DNA of 64,000 nt from Tritrichomonas musculus (GCA_039105265.1 JAPFFF010000028.1:1302001-1366000), one strand, 5' to 3'; counted from the stretch's first letter, positions 1 to 10,699 are shown. Notes: a model not told the origin generated them from the letters alone. Numbers and translations: made by a program.

Positions 1-298
1 TGGCCCATTTTTCATATTCTCTTCCTGTTTTAGCATTATTTGAGAAAATTACATTTATCATATATCCATACTGATTATTGATTTCAAATATAGTAACTTG
101 ATTTTTTTCCAGTTTTTCTTTTAAATATCTAAAATTAAAAAGTAATTTGTCTAATTCCTCTCCTTGTGCTTTTACATAAAAAAAGTTTGACTTAAGATTC
201 TGCTCATTATAAATCATTTGCTCAAAATCCTTGGCAGATATATGCTTTGTTTTCACTAAAAGATTTTTGTAGAATTGAATAAAAACTTTTGGACGCAT
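1..298 (-). CDS. 5' part of an unrecognised protein gene, cut by the window edge
   Basis: An open frame runs leftwards from an ATG at 298 and is still open at position 1, giving about 99 residues that begin MRPKVFIQFYKNLLVKTKHI. The protein is rich in Lys, Asn and Phe, with no signal peptide and no motif I recognise. A charged stretch, EELDKLLFNFRYLKEKLEKN, could form a helix or coiled coil. The upstream side is a poly-T/A stretch, so the start at 298 is reasonable but not proved. The C-terminal part lies outside the window, so a domain assignment may only be possible from there. Confidence 0.5.
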   Translation of the reverse strand, partial: MRPKVFIQFYKNLLVKTKHISAKDFEQMIYNEQNLKSNFFYVKAQGEELDKLLFNFRYLKEKLEKNQVTIFEINNQYGYMINVIFSNNAKTGREYEKWA

Positions 299-856
299 TA
301 TATCAATATGATTTTTTTTTTTTATTAAAAAAATTATCCGGAAAAATAAAGGTCAATATTGGCCATTTATCGTCTTTTTCAAAAAAATAAAAAGTATGTC
401 AATGGTTAATTGATACAATTTTAATATAACAAATAAGTAAATAAAAACGTAAGAGTATTTAAGGGCTTCCAATTTGATAGATTTTGAACATAATATGAAT
501 AAATTATTTTTTCACATTATTTTATTCTTCAAGATTTTTTCCAAATTAAAGCCTGTCAACATTAAAAATTCTTTCTTGAAATTGAAACATTTTTTGAAAC
601 ATCAGCTTCTTCATAGAGCCCAATTTTAAGATTATTTAAAAATAGTAATCATGTATAAAGAAAAAGAAATTTTAATAATTTAAATAAAATTTCAACAGTG
701 TCAGGAAAAAGGGGGCATCAAATTAAAAAAGGTACCATCAATTGAAATTAATGAAATAAATGTTTCAAAAAAAAAGTGAAAATTTCAATTTAGATGATAT
801 TCCTTCATCAAAAAAATATAGATGCAATAGGTGTTTTTTTTTTTTTTTTATTGAAA
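299..856. other. A+T-rich spacer with a possible kinase-gene scrap
   Basis: No gene is seen. Bases 793-822 read DDIPSSKKY on the plus strand, the same peptide found inside the kinase-like gene at 6948-8957 (around 7268). This could be a scrap of a related kinase gene. The rest is low-complexity A/T. Confidence 0.3.
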
Positions 857-3800
857 TTAATTGAAATCATTTGTGAAAAGATCCTGTGTTAAAGAAGCCA
901 TTTCATACTCTTTCAAAGCATTTGGATTTCTTCTTTTGATGACAATTATTATTATGATAATGATCAATATTATTACTATTGGAACTGCAATTGCAACAAC
1001 AATTTTCCAATTCTTAAATGATATTTTCTTTGGTTTAGTATTTTTGTTAAAAACTTGATCTTCAATATCGACTGACATGAAATTTTCATTTAAATCTAGA
1101 TTGAAAGAATCGTCCAAATCAGATGAAAATTGACATTTTTTTACCACAAGTTTAGGTGAATCATTTGACAAACTTTTTCCATCAATAAAATGAGAACCTT
1201 CAGCCAAAGAACCATTAAATTGGCAGTTATCCAATTCATATGAAACGCCCTCATTGCCACGAACAAAGAACAAGCAGCAATCAGAATTGTCATCAATCTC
1301 AAATTGACAATTTGAAATTTGAACAGTTTCTTGATTATCAATAAAATAACCACTTTTCTTTTCTTTATCTTTTTTAGTAAAATGATTGAAAACTTTGAGT
1401 ATTGCACCAAGTCCTTTGTTTTTCTTGAATATATTTGATGAAATAATACCTGCACGAATTGCCAGATAGATGGCACTGCCTCCAAATTCATCGATTTGGT
1501 TTTTAACAGAGTTGGCTATATTGCCAATAAAAGTGCAGTTCTGTATTGTGACAGCATTATTAAGAGAATTTGAATAAATGCAAACAGCACCACCAAATTC
1601 AGCTTTGTTGTAAATAAAATTAAGATTCCTGAAGGAAATTATATTTGATATGCCAAATGAGTAGCTCACATAAATTGCACCTCCTGCTTTGTTTGATGTG
1701 CAATTTTCAAAAGTTGTTTGGGTTATATGAATTCCAACGTTGATGGCTCGAATAACACCTCCATTTCCTATATGATTTATTTTGGTGAAAATGGAGAGAT
1801 TGATTTGTAATAATACCTTTTGATTATATTTATTATCAACATCGCAATGATCATCAGAAGTACAATTATCAATTATTATAATATCGGGAGGTAGAGGTGT
1901 TTGCTGAGCTGTTTGCAATGGTTGTTGAGAAACAGAAGAAGTTGGTGATTGTGAAATAGAAACTGTTGGTGTGTGAGATATTGATGCAATTACTGATTGA
2001 GAAATAGAGGCAGTTGGTGATTGAGAAATAGAGGCAGTTGGTGATTGAGAAATAGAGGCAGTTGGTGATTGAGAAATAGAGGCAGTTGGTGATTGAGAAA
2101 TGGAGGCAGTTGGTGATTGAGAAATGGAGGCAGTTGGTGATTGAGAAATAGAGGCAGTTGGTGATTGAGAAATAGAGGCAGTTGGTGATTGAGAAATAGA
2201 GGCAGTTGGTGATTGAGAAATAGAGGCAGTTGGTGATTGAGAAATAGAGGCAGTTGGTGATTGAGAAATAGAGGCAGTTGGTGATTGAGAAATAGAAGCA
2301 GTTGGTGATTGAGAAATAGAGGCAGTTGGTGATTGAGAAATAGAAGCAGTTGATGATTGAGAAATAGAAGCAGTTGGTGTAAATGATGGTGTTTCAGTTG
2401 CAACTAGTGTTGGCATAGGAGTTTCTATAGGTATTGGATTTTCCAATTCATCTTCTATATCTGCAAAGAATGAGTCAATGTTGAATCGTTTATCACTCTC
2501 AAATCTAATAACATGCTTTTTCCTTTCAAGAATATGAGATAAATAACAAGTTTTAACACCACTTTCAGTGGTATCTTTTATATCAATTATTTTAACTTTC
2601 TCATCATCAATATAAAGATCAAAACTTTCATAATCAGATGAAAAGTATGAATTAATTCCAAATTGTGTTCCAGTGAATTGAAAAGTACCTTTTGCTAATG
2701 AATTATTACTTCCTTGACCTACATAAAGATGACCAAAAGTACAAAACTTTTGAATTTTTTTCCAATTGTAACTGCAATTAGATATGCTATCATTACATCT
2801 TCTATGACATGAATTATATAACATTACTTTTTCATCATCTAAAGAAACAACAGTAGCATTTATTAACCCAACACCAAATTTAATGTATCTATAAGAAACA
2901 TAATTGTTAGTTTTTGCATAAGTTTTTGTGACCTTCAATTTATAATATCTTAGTGATATAGCATCAAAATTAACAGGAACGTTTCTATTTGATATTGGTG
3001 CATTTGTTACTTCTTTAATAATTTCTAAATGATCTTTATCAATGCCACCATACAAAATAAAGTCTTTTGGTTGATACTGATATATTGATTGCAGCGATCC
3101 ATATATTGTCATATGATTTGTGATGTATGTATCACCTAAATCAGCAACAATTATAAAAGGATTACTTTCATTAATGCTACTTGAATGAATTATATTCATA
3201 TCATCTTCATCAAAAAGATTATTTATATCAAATTGATCCTCATTACCTGGTAATGATGAATATGTACAATCAACAAGAGTTCCTTTAGCATTTATTTCAT
3301 TTACACTCGTTTGAAAATACTTTTTGGGAAACACATTTGGTGAATTAAAAGATGAGTTATGATCAATGTTTTCAAAGCCCAAATACATATCTATATCATC
3401 AATAAAGAAACTAGGATCTTCATTCTTTGTCAATTTTACTTTAAATGTGATTTTTCCTGAGAGTCTGTCATCAGGACTTGGAGAGTAAACATATATATTT
3501 TTATCTTTCATAGAAATAGTACCATACATGGGTTGCCTAACACTTACAATATCAAAACTAAAACCTTTTGGCACAATCAAACTAGAATTGAAATCAATTG
3601 TAAAATCTTTATTGAAATCAATTCTGTATGGTTGCATTGTTTCAATAACATTTCTATTTCCTTTAATGGCATATCCAACTCCTGTTTGATATATTGAAGC
3701 AATAGGAACAAAATTTTTGTAATTTTTCTTTTTGATAAAGTCAACTATTTCATCAGAAATTTTTATTTCACAAAGATCACGGAAAAAATAAGTCATATCT

Positions 3801-6037
3801 AATTCTGTAACTTCTGAATAGGATCTATAATAATCATCATTTGTCATATTCTTCTGGTTGTTGGCTGCCTCAATAAAAAGTTTTTGGCCAAGGCAATGAA
3901 GTAAACAAGCATAATAAAATGGTTGTATTGTAAATGCTTTGTGTTTTACAATTTTATCTAGAACAAAACTAGAAGAAGTATATTTATCCCATGTGTAATC
4001 ATCTTGTTCATTTTTTATATTTCTTGATGAAGATATTTTTGTGAAATAAGCAAAAGAAACAAGAGTTAGTGCATTATTGTTCACTTCATATTGTTCATTC
4101 TCCATTCCCCATTCTTGGAAATGGTGATTATATTCATGATGTGATCCCCAAGCTATTTCTTTACCATTGATAATATTTTCAATGTCAAGAGCATCAGGAA
4201 ACCAATTAATTGGAAGAATAGCTGTATTTTTTCCTTTATAAGACAATGCATTTCCTGCTGGAATATAACAATCATAAAGCATATGAATGCCTAATGATTT
4301 ATCTGGTGAACAAGGAAATTGAGAAGAGACACTTGCAACTTTCTCCCAATAAATAGCAACTTTATAAAAGTCAGAGTATGAACGTATGGTTACATCTCGT
4401 TTTGGCCCAGAAAGAAGAATTCCTCTTTGCCATACTAAAATGTCAAGATAAGGAGCTGAAGAATTCCAGTTTTCTTCAAATTCTTCTTCTGATGTATATC
4501 CTAAAATGAAATGTGGATATCGAACTGCACCTGAAATTTCAATAGTATAAATGCAGGATGCTTGAGTGCTAACATATATAGGACCACCAAGAAATGATCC
4601 AACATAAAATAAATAATCACTATCAATATGTTCACAAGTTGTTGTTCGATTTGATAATATAAATGTGTTTGCTAGTGCTGGCATTCGAGGGTAATCTTTG
4701 TAATTACCAAGAATAACATTAGATTGGCCATTTTGGAAAACTTGACCAATTGTAATTGACATGTTCTCAATTTTGTTTAGCTCACTTTCTGCTATTTTAA
4801 TTGTTATTACTTCTCCAGGAGGGGCATATAATCCCGTTATTGAACATCCTCCATTTATTTGTGATAATGTTATTTTTTTGATTATTGCTGGCTCATCATC
4901 TGAGACATCTCCTAAGTAATTCTTATTTGAGCCAACGTGCTTGTATAATTTTCTTTCATTTTCAACTTTTTTACCCTCATTATATAAGAATCCATTTTTA
5001 TCAATTGAGTCATAAGAACCTGATGCAAATGAAGTTGATGATGCTGTAATTAATTGGCTTTCTTGCCTACATTGCTCTTTCTCTTCTGTAGTTAAAGATT
5101 TTGGATTATTATAGGTTGGAATACGATCAGGGCTCAATATATTCTCACTTCTTGCTTCACCAGGTAACTTTCTATCAACTACACCAAGATATTCGCAATG
5201 ATATGAAACTTTTCCAAAACTTGGATAAATTTTTTCATAAAGAAAATCTTCAGTTTTAATGCAATCTGATTGAAATTCAGAATTTGTAATTGAATTCATA
5301 TATTCAATTTGTTCATTTAGATATTGTTCACTAATGTTATCCTTTTTAGTAATATCAATACTAATATTTTTTGAATGTAAAAAAATATTGGCAGAAGGGA
5401 TTTGTTTTCCCCATTTATTACATTCAATTGTATATTTGCCACAATCTATTTTTCCAAATCCATAATCATTTTTCAAATTTATTTCATTATTACTGAGCTT
5501 TTTAAAAAAATGATCAATGAACGTAATATCTTCCTGACAATTAGAATTGTATAGTAAATATATTGGATATTTGTATGAATTAAAAAAACTGTATATTGTC
5601 TGTGGAATCAATGTTTCAATCATCTGGTTGTTGAATGGAATATTATTTGCAATTTTGGCAGCTACATTAGTAATATAACTTAATGATAAATTATTTTCGT
5701 TAAATGTTGCTCGGTGAGTTGTTGAGTTGGGAAGATAAATTCTATATGTTGGATATGTTGAAATAAGTGATGAATTTGAAACTAAATCACAAAACATTTT
5801 AGCCTCATTTGAACACTCTGCTGTGAAAAATTGCATATTGGGCAAAAGTTGAGAAGCTTCTTCCCAATATCTTTGTGATGATGATGTATTATAACCATCA
5901 TATATCCAAAATTTTATATATGATACTTGGGACTTTCCCCAGTACTGATGATAGTTAGAATTGGTTAATTCAATAATGGATTTTTTAAGTGTGCATTGAT
6001 TGCAAGTAGAAAGAATGCAATAAAAGGTTAAAAGCAT
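857..6037 (-). CDS. M60-like (enhancin/IMPa-type) surface metallopeptidase, 1726 aa
   Basis: Large cell-surface protein predicted to cut mucin-type glycoproteins outside the cell. It starts with a short hydrophobic signal-like segment, MLLTFYCILSTC. Two thioredoxin-like regions follow (about residues 25-105 and 150-225), then a typical M60 entry sequence (APPGEVITIKI, about 400). The gluzincin zinc site HHEYNHHFQEWG lies near residue 630, with a downstream Glu. A discoidin (F5/8C)-like segment is near 945-1080, then a jelly-roll-like region. A Ser/Thr/Pro stalk of SPTASISQ repeats (about 1216-1345) is followed by a beta-helix region with NCTF-type repeats (about 1400-1620). One transmembrane helix near 1675-1700 ends in a short basic-led tail (KRRNP). 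M60 proteins are abundant in trichomonads and bind or cleave host mucins; the substrate here is inferred. The frame is intact. Confidence 0.88.
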   Translation of the reverse strand: MLLTFYCILSTCNQCTLKKSIIELTNSNYHQYWGKSQVSYIKFWIYDGYNTSSSQRYWEEASQLLPNMQFFTAECSNEAKMFCDLVSNSSLISTYPTYRIYLPNSTTHRATFNENNLSLSYITNVAAKIANNIPFNNQMIETLIPQTIYSFFNSYKYPIYLLYNSNCQEDITFIDHFFKKLSNNEINLKNDYGFGKIDCGKYTIECNKWGKQIPSANIFLHSKNISIDITKKDNISEQYLNEQIEYMNSITNSEFQSDCIKTEDFLYEKIYPSFGKVSYHCEYLGVVDRKLPGEARSENILSPDRIPTYNNPKSLTTEEKEQCRQESQLITASSTSFASGSYDSIDKNGFLYNEGKKVENERKLYKHVGSNKNYLGDVSDDEPAIIKKITLSQINGGCSITGLYAPPGEVITIKIAESELNKIENMSITIGQVFQNGQSNVILGNYKDYPRMPALANTFILSNRTTTCEHIDSDYLFYVGSFLGGPIYVSTQASCIYTIEISGAVRYPHFILGYTSEEEFEENWNSSAPYLDILVWQRGILLSGPKRDVTIRSYSDFYKVAIYWEKVASVSSQFPCSPDKSLGIHMLYDCYIPAGNALSYKGKNTAILPINWFPDALDIENIINGKEIAWGSHHEYNHHFQEWGMENEQYEVNNNALTLVSFAYFTKISSSRNIKNEQDDYTWDKYTSSSFVLDKIVKHKAFTIQPFYYACLLHCLGQKLFIEAANNQKNMTNDDYYRSYSEVTELDMTYFFRDLCEIKISDEIVDFIKKKNYKNFVPIASIYQTGVGYAIKGNRNVIETMQPYRIDFNKDFTIDFNSSLIVPKGFSFDIVSVRQPMYGTISMKDKNIYVYSPSPDDRLSGKITFKVKLTKNEDPSFFIDDIDMYLGFENIDHNSSFNSPNVFPKKYFQTSVNEINAKGTLVDCTYSSLPGNEDQFDINNLFDEDDMNIIHSSSINESNPFIIVADLGDTYITNHMTIYGSLQSIYQYQPKDFILYGGIDKDHLEIIKEVTNAPISNRNVPVNFDAISLRYYKLKVTKTYAKTNNYVSYRYIKFGVGLINATVVSLDDEKVMLYNSCHRRCNDSISNCSYNWKKIQKFCTFGHLYVGQGSNNSLAKGTFQFTGTQFGINSYFSSDYESFDLYIDDEKVKIIDIKDTTESGVKTCYLSHILERKKHVIRFESDKRFNIDSFFADIEDELENPIPIETPMPTLVATETPSFTPTASISQSSTASISQSPTASISQSPTASISQSPTASISQSPTASISQSPTASISQSPTASISQSPTASISQSPTASISQSPTASISQSPTASISQSPTASISQSPTASISQSPTASISQSPTASISQSVIASISHTPTVSISQSPTSSVSQQPLQTAQQTPLPPDIIIIDNCTSDDHCDVDNKYNQKVLLQINLSIFTKINHIGNGGVIRAINVGIHITQTTFENCTSNKAGGAIYVSYSFGISNIISFRNLNFIYNKAEFGGAVCIYSNSLNNAVTIQNCTFIGNIANSVKNQIDEFGGSAIYLAIRAGIISSNIFKKNKGLGAILKVFNHFTKKDKEKKSGYFIDNQETVQISNCQFEIDDNSDCCLFFVRGNEGVSYELDNCQFNGSLAEGSHFIDGKSLSNDSPKLVVKKCQFSSDLDDSFNLDLNENFMSVDIEDQVFNKNTKPKKISFKNWKIVVAIAVPIVIILIIIIIIIVIKRRNPNALKEYEMASLTQDLFTNDFN
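2001..2384 (-). repeat. 24-bp coding minisatellite (16 units) in the M60 stalk
   Basis: Sixteen nearly identical 24-bp units, each encoding SPTASISQ, run head to tail with only a few third-position or single-base changes. Diverged units flank the array on the 1950-2000 side. The period is a multiple of three, so copy-number changes would lengthen or shorten the Ser/Thr-rich stalk without breaking the frame. Confidence 0.95.
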
Positions 6038-6947
6038 GATTGGTCTAAAATATTAATACAATTTTTATTGTGGTTGTTATTCTCAATTGAAATTTATTTC
6101 AAATTTTGTTAAAAACAGAAAATTAATTTTTTTCATTATTCTTTTGATTTATGTTGTTGAATAAAAGATTATAAATATTTAATATCTTATTCTTTGATAT
6201 TAAAGAAGTTTCATATATATAAAATATTGTATTAATCAAGATAATTAAGTTTTAATGCAAAATTTATAAAAATTTAGTATTATCACAATAGACTGAATTA
6301 GCCATTTTTCAATTGAGATTATATAATGTATCTTTTGAAAATTTTAAAATGCGTAACCATGTTTTTGATTGAATTTGCTTTTTTGAAAATTGATCAATTC
6401 AAGTTTGTAAAATATATAGTATTATGCAATTCAAACGCAGTATCAATTACACATATCATAATTATAATTTAAGTTTAATAAATATATAATATTACATTTC
6501 CATTTTTGGAAATTTTATTTTAATACTCATCAGTTATCAGCAATATTGCATTTTTGATAATTATATAAAATAAATTTGCGTGATATATGAATATATTAAT
6601 TTTTACATGTATAAAATTATTAATATACATTTTTTTTCAATGTTTCTCAGAAAAAAAATCATTCAGCTTGGGACAAATTGACCTAAAAGATTTATAAATT
6701 TGACCTTATCGTTTTCAAAAAGTTTGTCCCAAGCCTTTTGAATCCGACTTTATTCATAATTAAGAATGTAAAGTTTACCATTTTAGCAATTTAACCTTGG
6801 ATATCCCAATTTATATATATAAAAGGCATCAATGACTAACGTTGTTCTTCCATGCTTTTAATTTTAATTATAAAATGATTAATTATCGTTTTGTCCTCAA
6901 TATTTGAGAGCAACGATCATTTCCCATAGAAAAGAAAAATATTATAA
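6038..6947. other. A+T-rich spacer between divergent genes, with one hairpin
   Basis: This is the shared upstream region of the M60 gene (minus) and the kinase-like gene (plus). It is nearly all A/T. The only ordered structure is a perfect 12-bp inverted repeat, gcttgggacaaa at 6666-6677 and its complement at 6723-6734, with a 45-base spacer. A TCATTT box at about 6917-6922, some 25 bases before the kinase ATG, resembles a trichomonad initiator. No other gene is seen. Confidence 0.5.
6666..6734. repeat. Hairpin: 12-bp perfect inverted repeat, 45-base loop
   Basis: The arms gcttgggacaaa and tttgtcccaagc are perfect. The G+C-containing arms stand out from the A/T background. It may be a tiny MITE remnant or a regulatory hairpin about 215 bases upstream of the kinase-like gene. 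Confidence 0.6.
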
Positions 6948-8957
6948 ATGCTGAGTGTGTTAATAGATTTAGATCAATTTGAAATTATAGAGAAAATAGG
7001 AGAAGGTCCTTGCAGCGTAGTTTACTCAGTCCAGAAAATAGAAACCAAAGAATATTTTGCAGCAAAAATTTCAAAAAATGAATGCAAAACATTTCAAGAT
7101 CAACATTCTTTTTTTCAAGAAATAGCATCATATTCACAAATTCAAGCTCCTTCCCTAATAAAAATGGTTGGATTTAATCTTCGAAATTTCCAAGGGGAAC
7201 CATTTCCAACGATTATTATTGAATATATGCCAAATAGATCATTAAGCGATCTATTAAAAAACGCAGATGATATTCCTTCTTCAAAAAAATATATAATATT
7301 ATTAGGCATAGCAGAAGGTATGAAAAATTTACATTCTTCCGGAATAATTCATCGAAATCTAAAGCCAACTAATATTTTACTTGATCAAAAATTATATCCA
7401 CATATAAGTGATTTTATTAATTCAAATCTAATTTTTTCATCCATTCTTGAAAATAATGATGAAACATTATCATATTTGGCACCCGAAATAATTAAAGGGA
7501 ATCATTACACATTCAAATCCGATGTTTACTCATTTTCAATAATTTCTTATCAATTTTTGACAGGATTGAATCCATTCAATGAATTTCAAACACAATTAAA
7601 ACTACGAAACAAGATCGAAGAAGGCTTACAACCAGATTTATCACACATTGATGATGAAAACATTCGATTATTACTATCAAGATGCTGGTCCAACGATCCA
7701 ACAGATCGTCATTCATTTGAAGAAATCTTCGATGAACTGAAAAACGAAAAATACAGAAAAACGATGGAAGTTGATGAGGTAGAATTCCTCGAATATCTGA
7801 AATATTTGAACAAGGACTATGAAATTATTGAGATTAAATGCAAGGCAGATCAAGGAGATATTGAATCAATGATAGAATATGCAAAGATTCAATTCAATGA
7901 AAACAAAGAAGAAAGTGCAAAATATTACAAAATGGCAGCTGATTTAGGAAACACAACATCGATGTTTAATTATGCTTTAATGTTAAATGAAGGAAATGGA
8001 GTTGCAATCAACAAAGAAGAAAGTGCACGATATTACAAAATGGCAGCCGATGGAGGCAACTATTCAGCTATGTGTAATTATGGTAATCTTTTATTCAAAG
8101 GAGATGGAATTACAATGAACAAAGAAGAAGCTGTCAGATTGTTTAAAATGGCAGCTGATGAAGGAATCTCTCAAGGAATCAATAATTACGCATTTGCGTT
8201 ATGGAATGGACAAGGAATTAAATCTAATAAAAGTGAAGCATTACGATTATTCAAAATTGCAGCAGATAAAGGACATTCTGAATCAAAGTCATCATATGGA
8301 ATGGGATTATTTATGAATAATCCAACTCCAGCAATGAAAGAGGAAGCAATTCGATATTTGAAAATGGCTGCTGATGAAGGAATCATTGATGCAATGATTT
8401 TTTATGCAAGCATTTGTATGGAAGGAAATGGAATTCAAATTAATAAGGAAGAAGGTGCTCGATATTACAAAATGGCTGCTGATAAAGGAAATTTGGATGC
8501 AATCCATAATTATGCATTCTTGAAATTCAATGGTGAAGGTATTCCAAAGAACAAAGAAGAAGCTATGATAATTCTAAAGAAAGCAGTCGATAAAGGTCAT
8601 CTTCAATCAGTTTATGAATATGGATGCCATCTTTATAAAGGAGAGGGAATTCCTACTGATAAAGAAAAAGCTGCCTTTTACTTGAAATCAGCAGCTGACA
8701 GAGGACATGTTGAAGCAATGTTTGATTATGCATGTATGCTACTTAATGGCGATGGAATACAGGAAGACAAATGTGAAGCTGCTCGCTACTTCAAAATGGC
8801 TGCAGATAGAGGCAATCATAATGCAATGAATAATTATGCTTATATGCTGATGAATGGTTTGGGAGTTCCTGCTAATAAAGAAGAAGCAAATCGTTATTTA
8901 AAGATGTCTGGAAGAAATAAAAACATGACACAGAATAAATCATGCTTAATATTCTAA
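6948..8957 (+). CDS. Kinase-like (probable pseudokinase) protein with Sel1 repeats, 669 aa
   Basis: Residues 10-270 are a protein-kinase fold: a glycine-rich loop GEGPCSVV, an AAKIS lysine (K40), and APEII with SDVYSFSIISYQFLTG for subdomains VIII-IX. Two catalytic motifs are altered. HRD is HRN at 135-137, so the base aspartate is lost, and DFG is DFI at 155-157. Catalysis is therefore doubtful and a scaffold or allosteric role is more likely. Residues 300-660 hold about ten Sel1-type 36-residue repeats with the core EAxRYxKMAADxG. Sel1 repeats usually make a protein-binding superhelix. This kinase plus Sel1 arrangement is a large family in trichomonads. The start at 6948 gives the normal lead into the glycine loop. 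The frame is intact. Confidence 0.9.
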   Translation: MLSVLIDLDQFEIIEKIGEGPCSVVYSVQKIETKEYFAAKISKNECKTFQDQHSFFQEIASYSQIQAPSLIKMVGFNLRNFQGEPFPTIIIEYMPNRSLSDLLKNADDIPSSKKYIILLGIAEGMKNLHSSGIIHRNLKPTNILLDQKLYPHISDFINSNLIFSSILENNDETLSYLAPEIIKGNHYTFKSDVYSFSIISYQFLTGLNPFNEFQTQLKLRNKIEEGLQPDLSHIDDENIRLLLSRCWSNDPTDRHSFEEIFDELKNEKYRKTMEVDEVEFLEYLKYLNKDYEIIEIKCKADQGDIESMIEYAKIQFNENKEESAKYYKMAADLGNTTSMFNYALMLNEGNGVAINKEESARYYKMAADGGNYSAMCNYGNLLFKGDGITMNKEEAVRLFKMAADEGISQGINNYAFALWNGQGIKSNKSEALRLFKIAADKGHSESKSSYGMGLFMNNPTPAMKEEAIRYLKMAADEGIIDAMIFYASICMEGNGIQINKEEGARYYKMAADKGNLDAIHNYAFLKFNGEGIPKNKEEAMIILKKAVDKGHLQSVYEYGCHLYKGEGIPTDKEKAAFYLKSAADRGHVEAMFDYACMLLNGDGIQEDKCEAARYFKMAADRGNHNAMNNYAYMLMNGLGVPANKEEANRYLKMSGRNKNMTQNKSCLIF

Positions 8958-9379
8958 TGTTTATTCAGTATCCAATATAGGTAGACTCGAACTTGATTGA
9001 TGAAAAAAGTCAAGTTAATTGTTCTAAGTCTAAAAGTGTGTGATTAAAAAATCACTGAAATGTACATAAATCCAAAAAGTTGTGATGAAAAAGTCGTTAA
9101 AATTTTGATAAGTCTAAAAAGTATATCTCAAAAAGTCATTTTTATTTTCTCAAAGTCTAAAATCGTTGTGATGAAAAAGTCACATTATTATATCTATGTC
9201 TCGAATATATATTTTAAATTTTGGATGAAATACCAAAAAAAGTTCATTTACAATAGTGAATTCAAGGGGAAAAAAGTTTAAGTTTTGAGTCAATTAAAAT
9301 AAATGAAGTCAAATAAATTGACAATGTTTACTCAATTTGCTTTAGGTTAGAGAAAAAAAGGTCCAAAATTATTTTCAAT
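8958..9379. repeat. Spacer with degenerate short repeats
   Basis: The 3' flanks of two convergent genes meet here. The piece aagtctaaaa recurs at about 9028, 9109 and 9156, and gtgatgaaaaagtc recurs at about 9081 and 9168, giving an irregular repeat array. A 73-codon open frame at 9060-9281 follows these repeats, has no recognisable content, and is not called as a gene. Confidence 0.4.
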
Positions 9380-10699
9380 TTATTTTGGATTTTTATAAAC
9401 TGTTCCATAAAATTCAATAGATTTAAACATCAGTTTGTTATCTCTCCAACAATTCATACCAGTTGTTACTATTCTCAAGTATCGAAATTGCCTTAATTTT
9501 GGATCATCAATGTGAAATGTATGCGATATACTCCATCCATTTATTAAAGTGCAATTTCTTTGCTCATTCAGATTTACCCATTTTTTATTGTCATTTGATC
9601 CTTGAATTGCCCAATTTTTTGGATGTGCAGCACCTTTATTATTAGGAGATGATAGTATTGTATAATCAGTTGGGGATATCAAATTCTCTTTGAAATCTAT
9701 TTTAAGCCAATTTGAGAATTCATTTCTTGAACAAAAATATTTTTCTTGATTATCATAAATCAGAATATTTTCTGGACTAACTTTATCATAAAAAATAGAT
9801 GAAGATGTGATATTTATTTTATCTTTATCCATATTGGCAAAATAATGAATAATTCCAGGATTAAGATCATTATTTTGATTGTAACATGTAAATATTTTTT
9901 GTTTTGAATTGATTTCATTTTCAATAGATTTGTATCGTTTTTCATTGAATAAAATTAGTTCATTACTCTTCTCATCTTCAAGCCGATTTGAAAGACTTTC
10001 CCAAATAAAACGCGTTAAATCATTAATATCAAATATTTCAATAAATTTGTGAATACTTTTTGATGATACATTTTTGAAATGAACTGATTCATACAAAAAG
10101 TAAAATTTTGAATCATCTAAATACAGTTCATTAATAAATTCTAAAAGTTGATCTTCATCATTTAGTTTAAGATTTTCGTTATTTAAAACATCATTAAGTA
10201 GATCAACAGAGAGGCTTTTTAATTGTTCTTTTCGTTTTGAACAAATTTCAAAAAAATGTGATGAAATGAATCTGATTTCTTTTAAGAGACGTTTATAATA
10301 TAATTGAGGATATTTTTCGTGCTTTTTAATAAGATTAAAAACATTATCTAGAGTTATTTCGTCTTTTTGGATTTTGAATTCGATATGCTTATTTTCAAGG
10401 ATATTAAAAACTTCTAATATGAATGGGATTTCTTCCTCGGGAATTGAATATTCAGAAAAATTTTGAAGATCAAGAAAATATGAAAAATTACCTTTTTCTT
10501 TTGTATCAATAATAAAAAAATCAATTGTAGGATCAATTATATGTAATTTGCAAATTTTTGGTGAAATAAGATCAGAAAAAAGTCGAGTCGTTTTATAATC
10601 TTTTCCATTGACAATGAATGTAAAATCTTGTTGATATGTTTGAAGTGGTACATTTGTAATACTTGATTTTTTAAGTTTTATTGTTCCAAATCCATTCAT
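9380..10699 (-). CDS. BTB/BACK-like protein with C-terminal F5/8C (discoidin) domain, about 439 aa
   Basis: The N-terminal 110 residues look like a diverged BTB/POZ fold (DFTFIVNGKDYKTTRLFSD, then a strand-rich segment). A helical BACK-like middle follows. The C-terminal 145 residues form a discoidin/F5-8C domain: NWLKIDFKENLISPTDYTI, the conserved HPKNWAIQGSNDNKKW, and a final RYLRIVTTGMN and IEFYGTV. This arrangement is a large trichomonad family, and BTB-BACK proteins elsewhere often act as cullin adaptors; that role is inference. I prefer the ATG at 10699 (MNGFGTIKLKK) over an in-frame ATG at 10768, because the extra 23 residues are not BTB-like. The stop runs into TAAA, the usual trichomonad tail signal. 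Confidence 0.8.
   Translation of the reverse strand: MNGFGTIKLKKSSITNVPLQTYQQDFTFIVNGKDYKTTRLFSDLISPKICKLHIIDPTIDFFIIDTKEKGNFSYFLDLQNFSEYSIPEEEIPFILEVFNILENKHIEFKIQKDEITLDNVFNLIKKHEKYPQLYYKRLLKEIRFISSHFFEICSKRKEQLKSLSVDLLNDVLNNENLKLNDEDQLLEFINELYLDDSKFYFLYESVHFKNVSSKSIHKFIEIFDINDLTRFIWESLSNRLEDEKSNELILFNEKRYKSIENEINSKQKIFTCYNQNNDLNPGIIHYFANMDKDKINITSSSIFYDKVSPENILIYDNQEKYFCSRNEFSNWLKIDFKENLISPTDYTILSSPNNKGAAHPKNWAIQGSNDNKKWVNLNEQRNCTLINGWSISHTFHIDDPKLRQFRYLRIVTTGMNCWRDNKLMFKSIEFYGTVYKNPK

Noticed and set aside
1990-2403. Minus-strand open frame of 137 codons, and the regular spacing that could suggest a CRISPR array
   Set aside because: It is a second frame of the 24-bp coding minisatellite in the M60 gene. 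There are no spacers.
9060-9281. 73-codon open frame after the kinase-like gene
   Set aside because: It follows degenerate short repeats and has no recognisable content.
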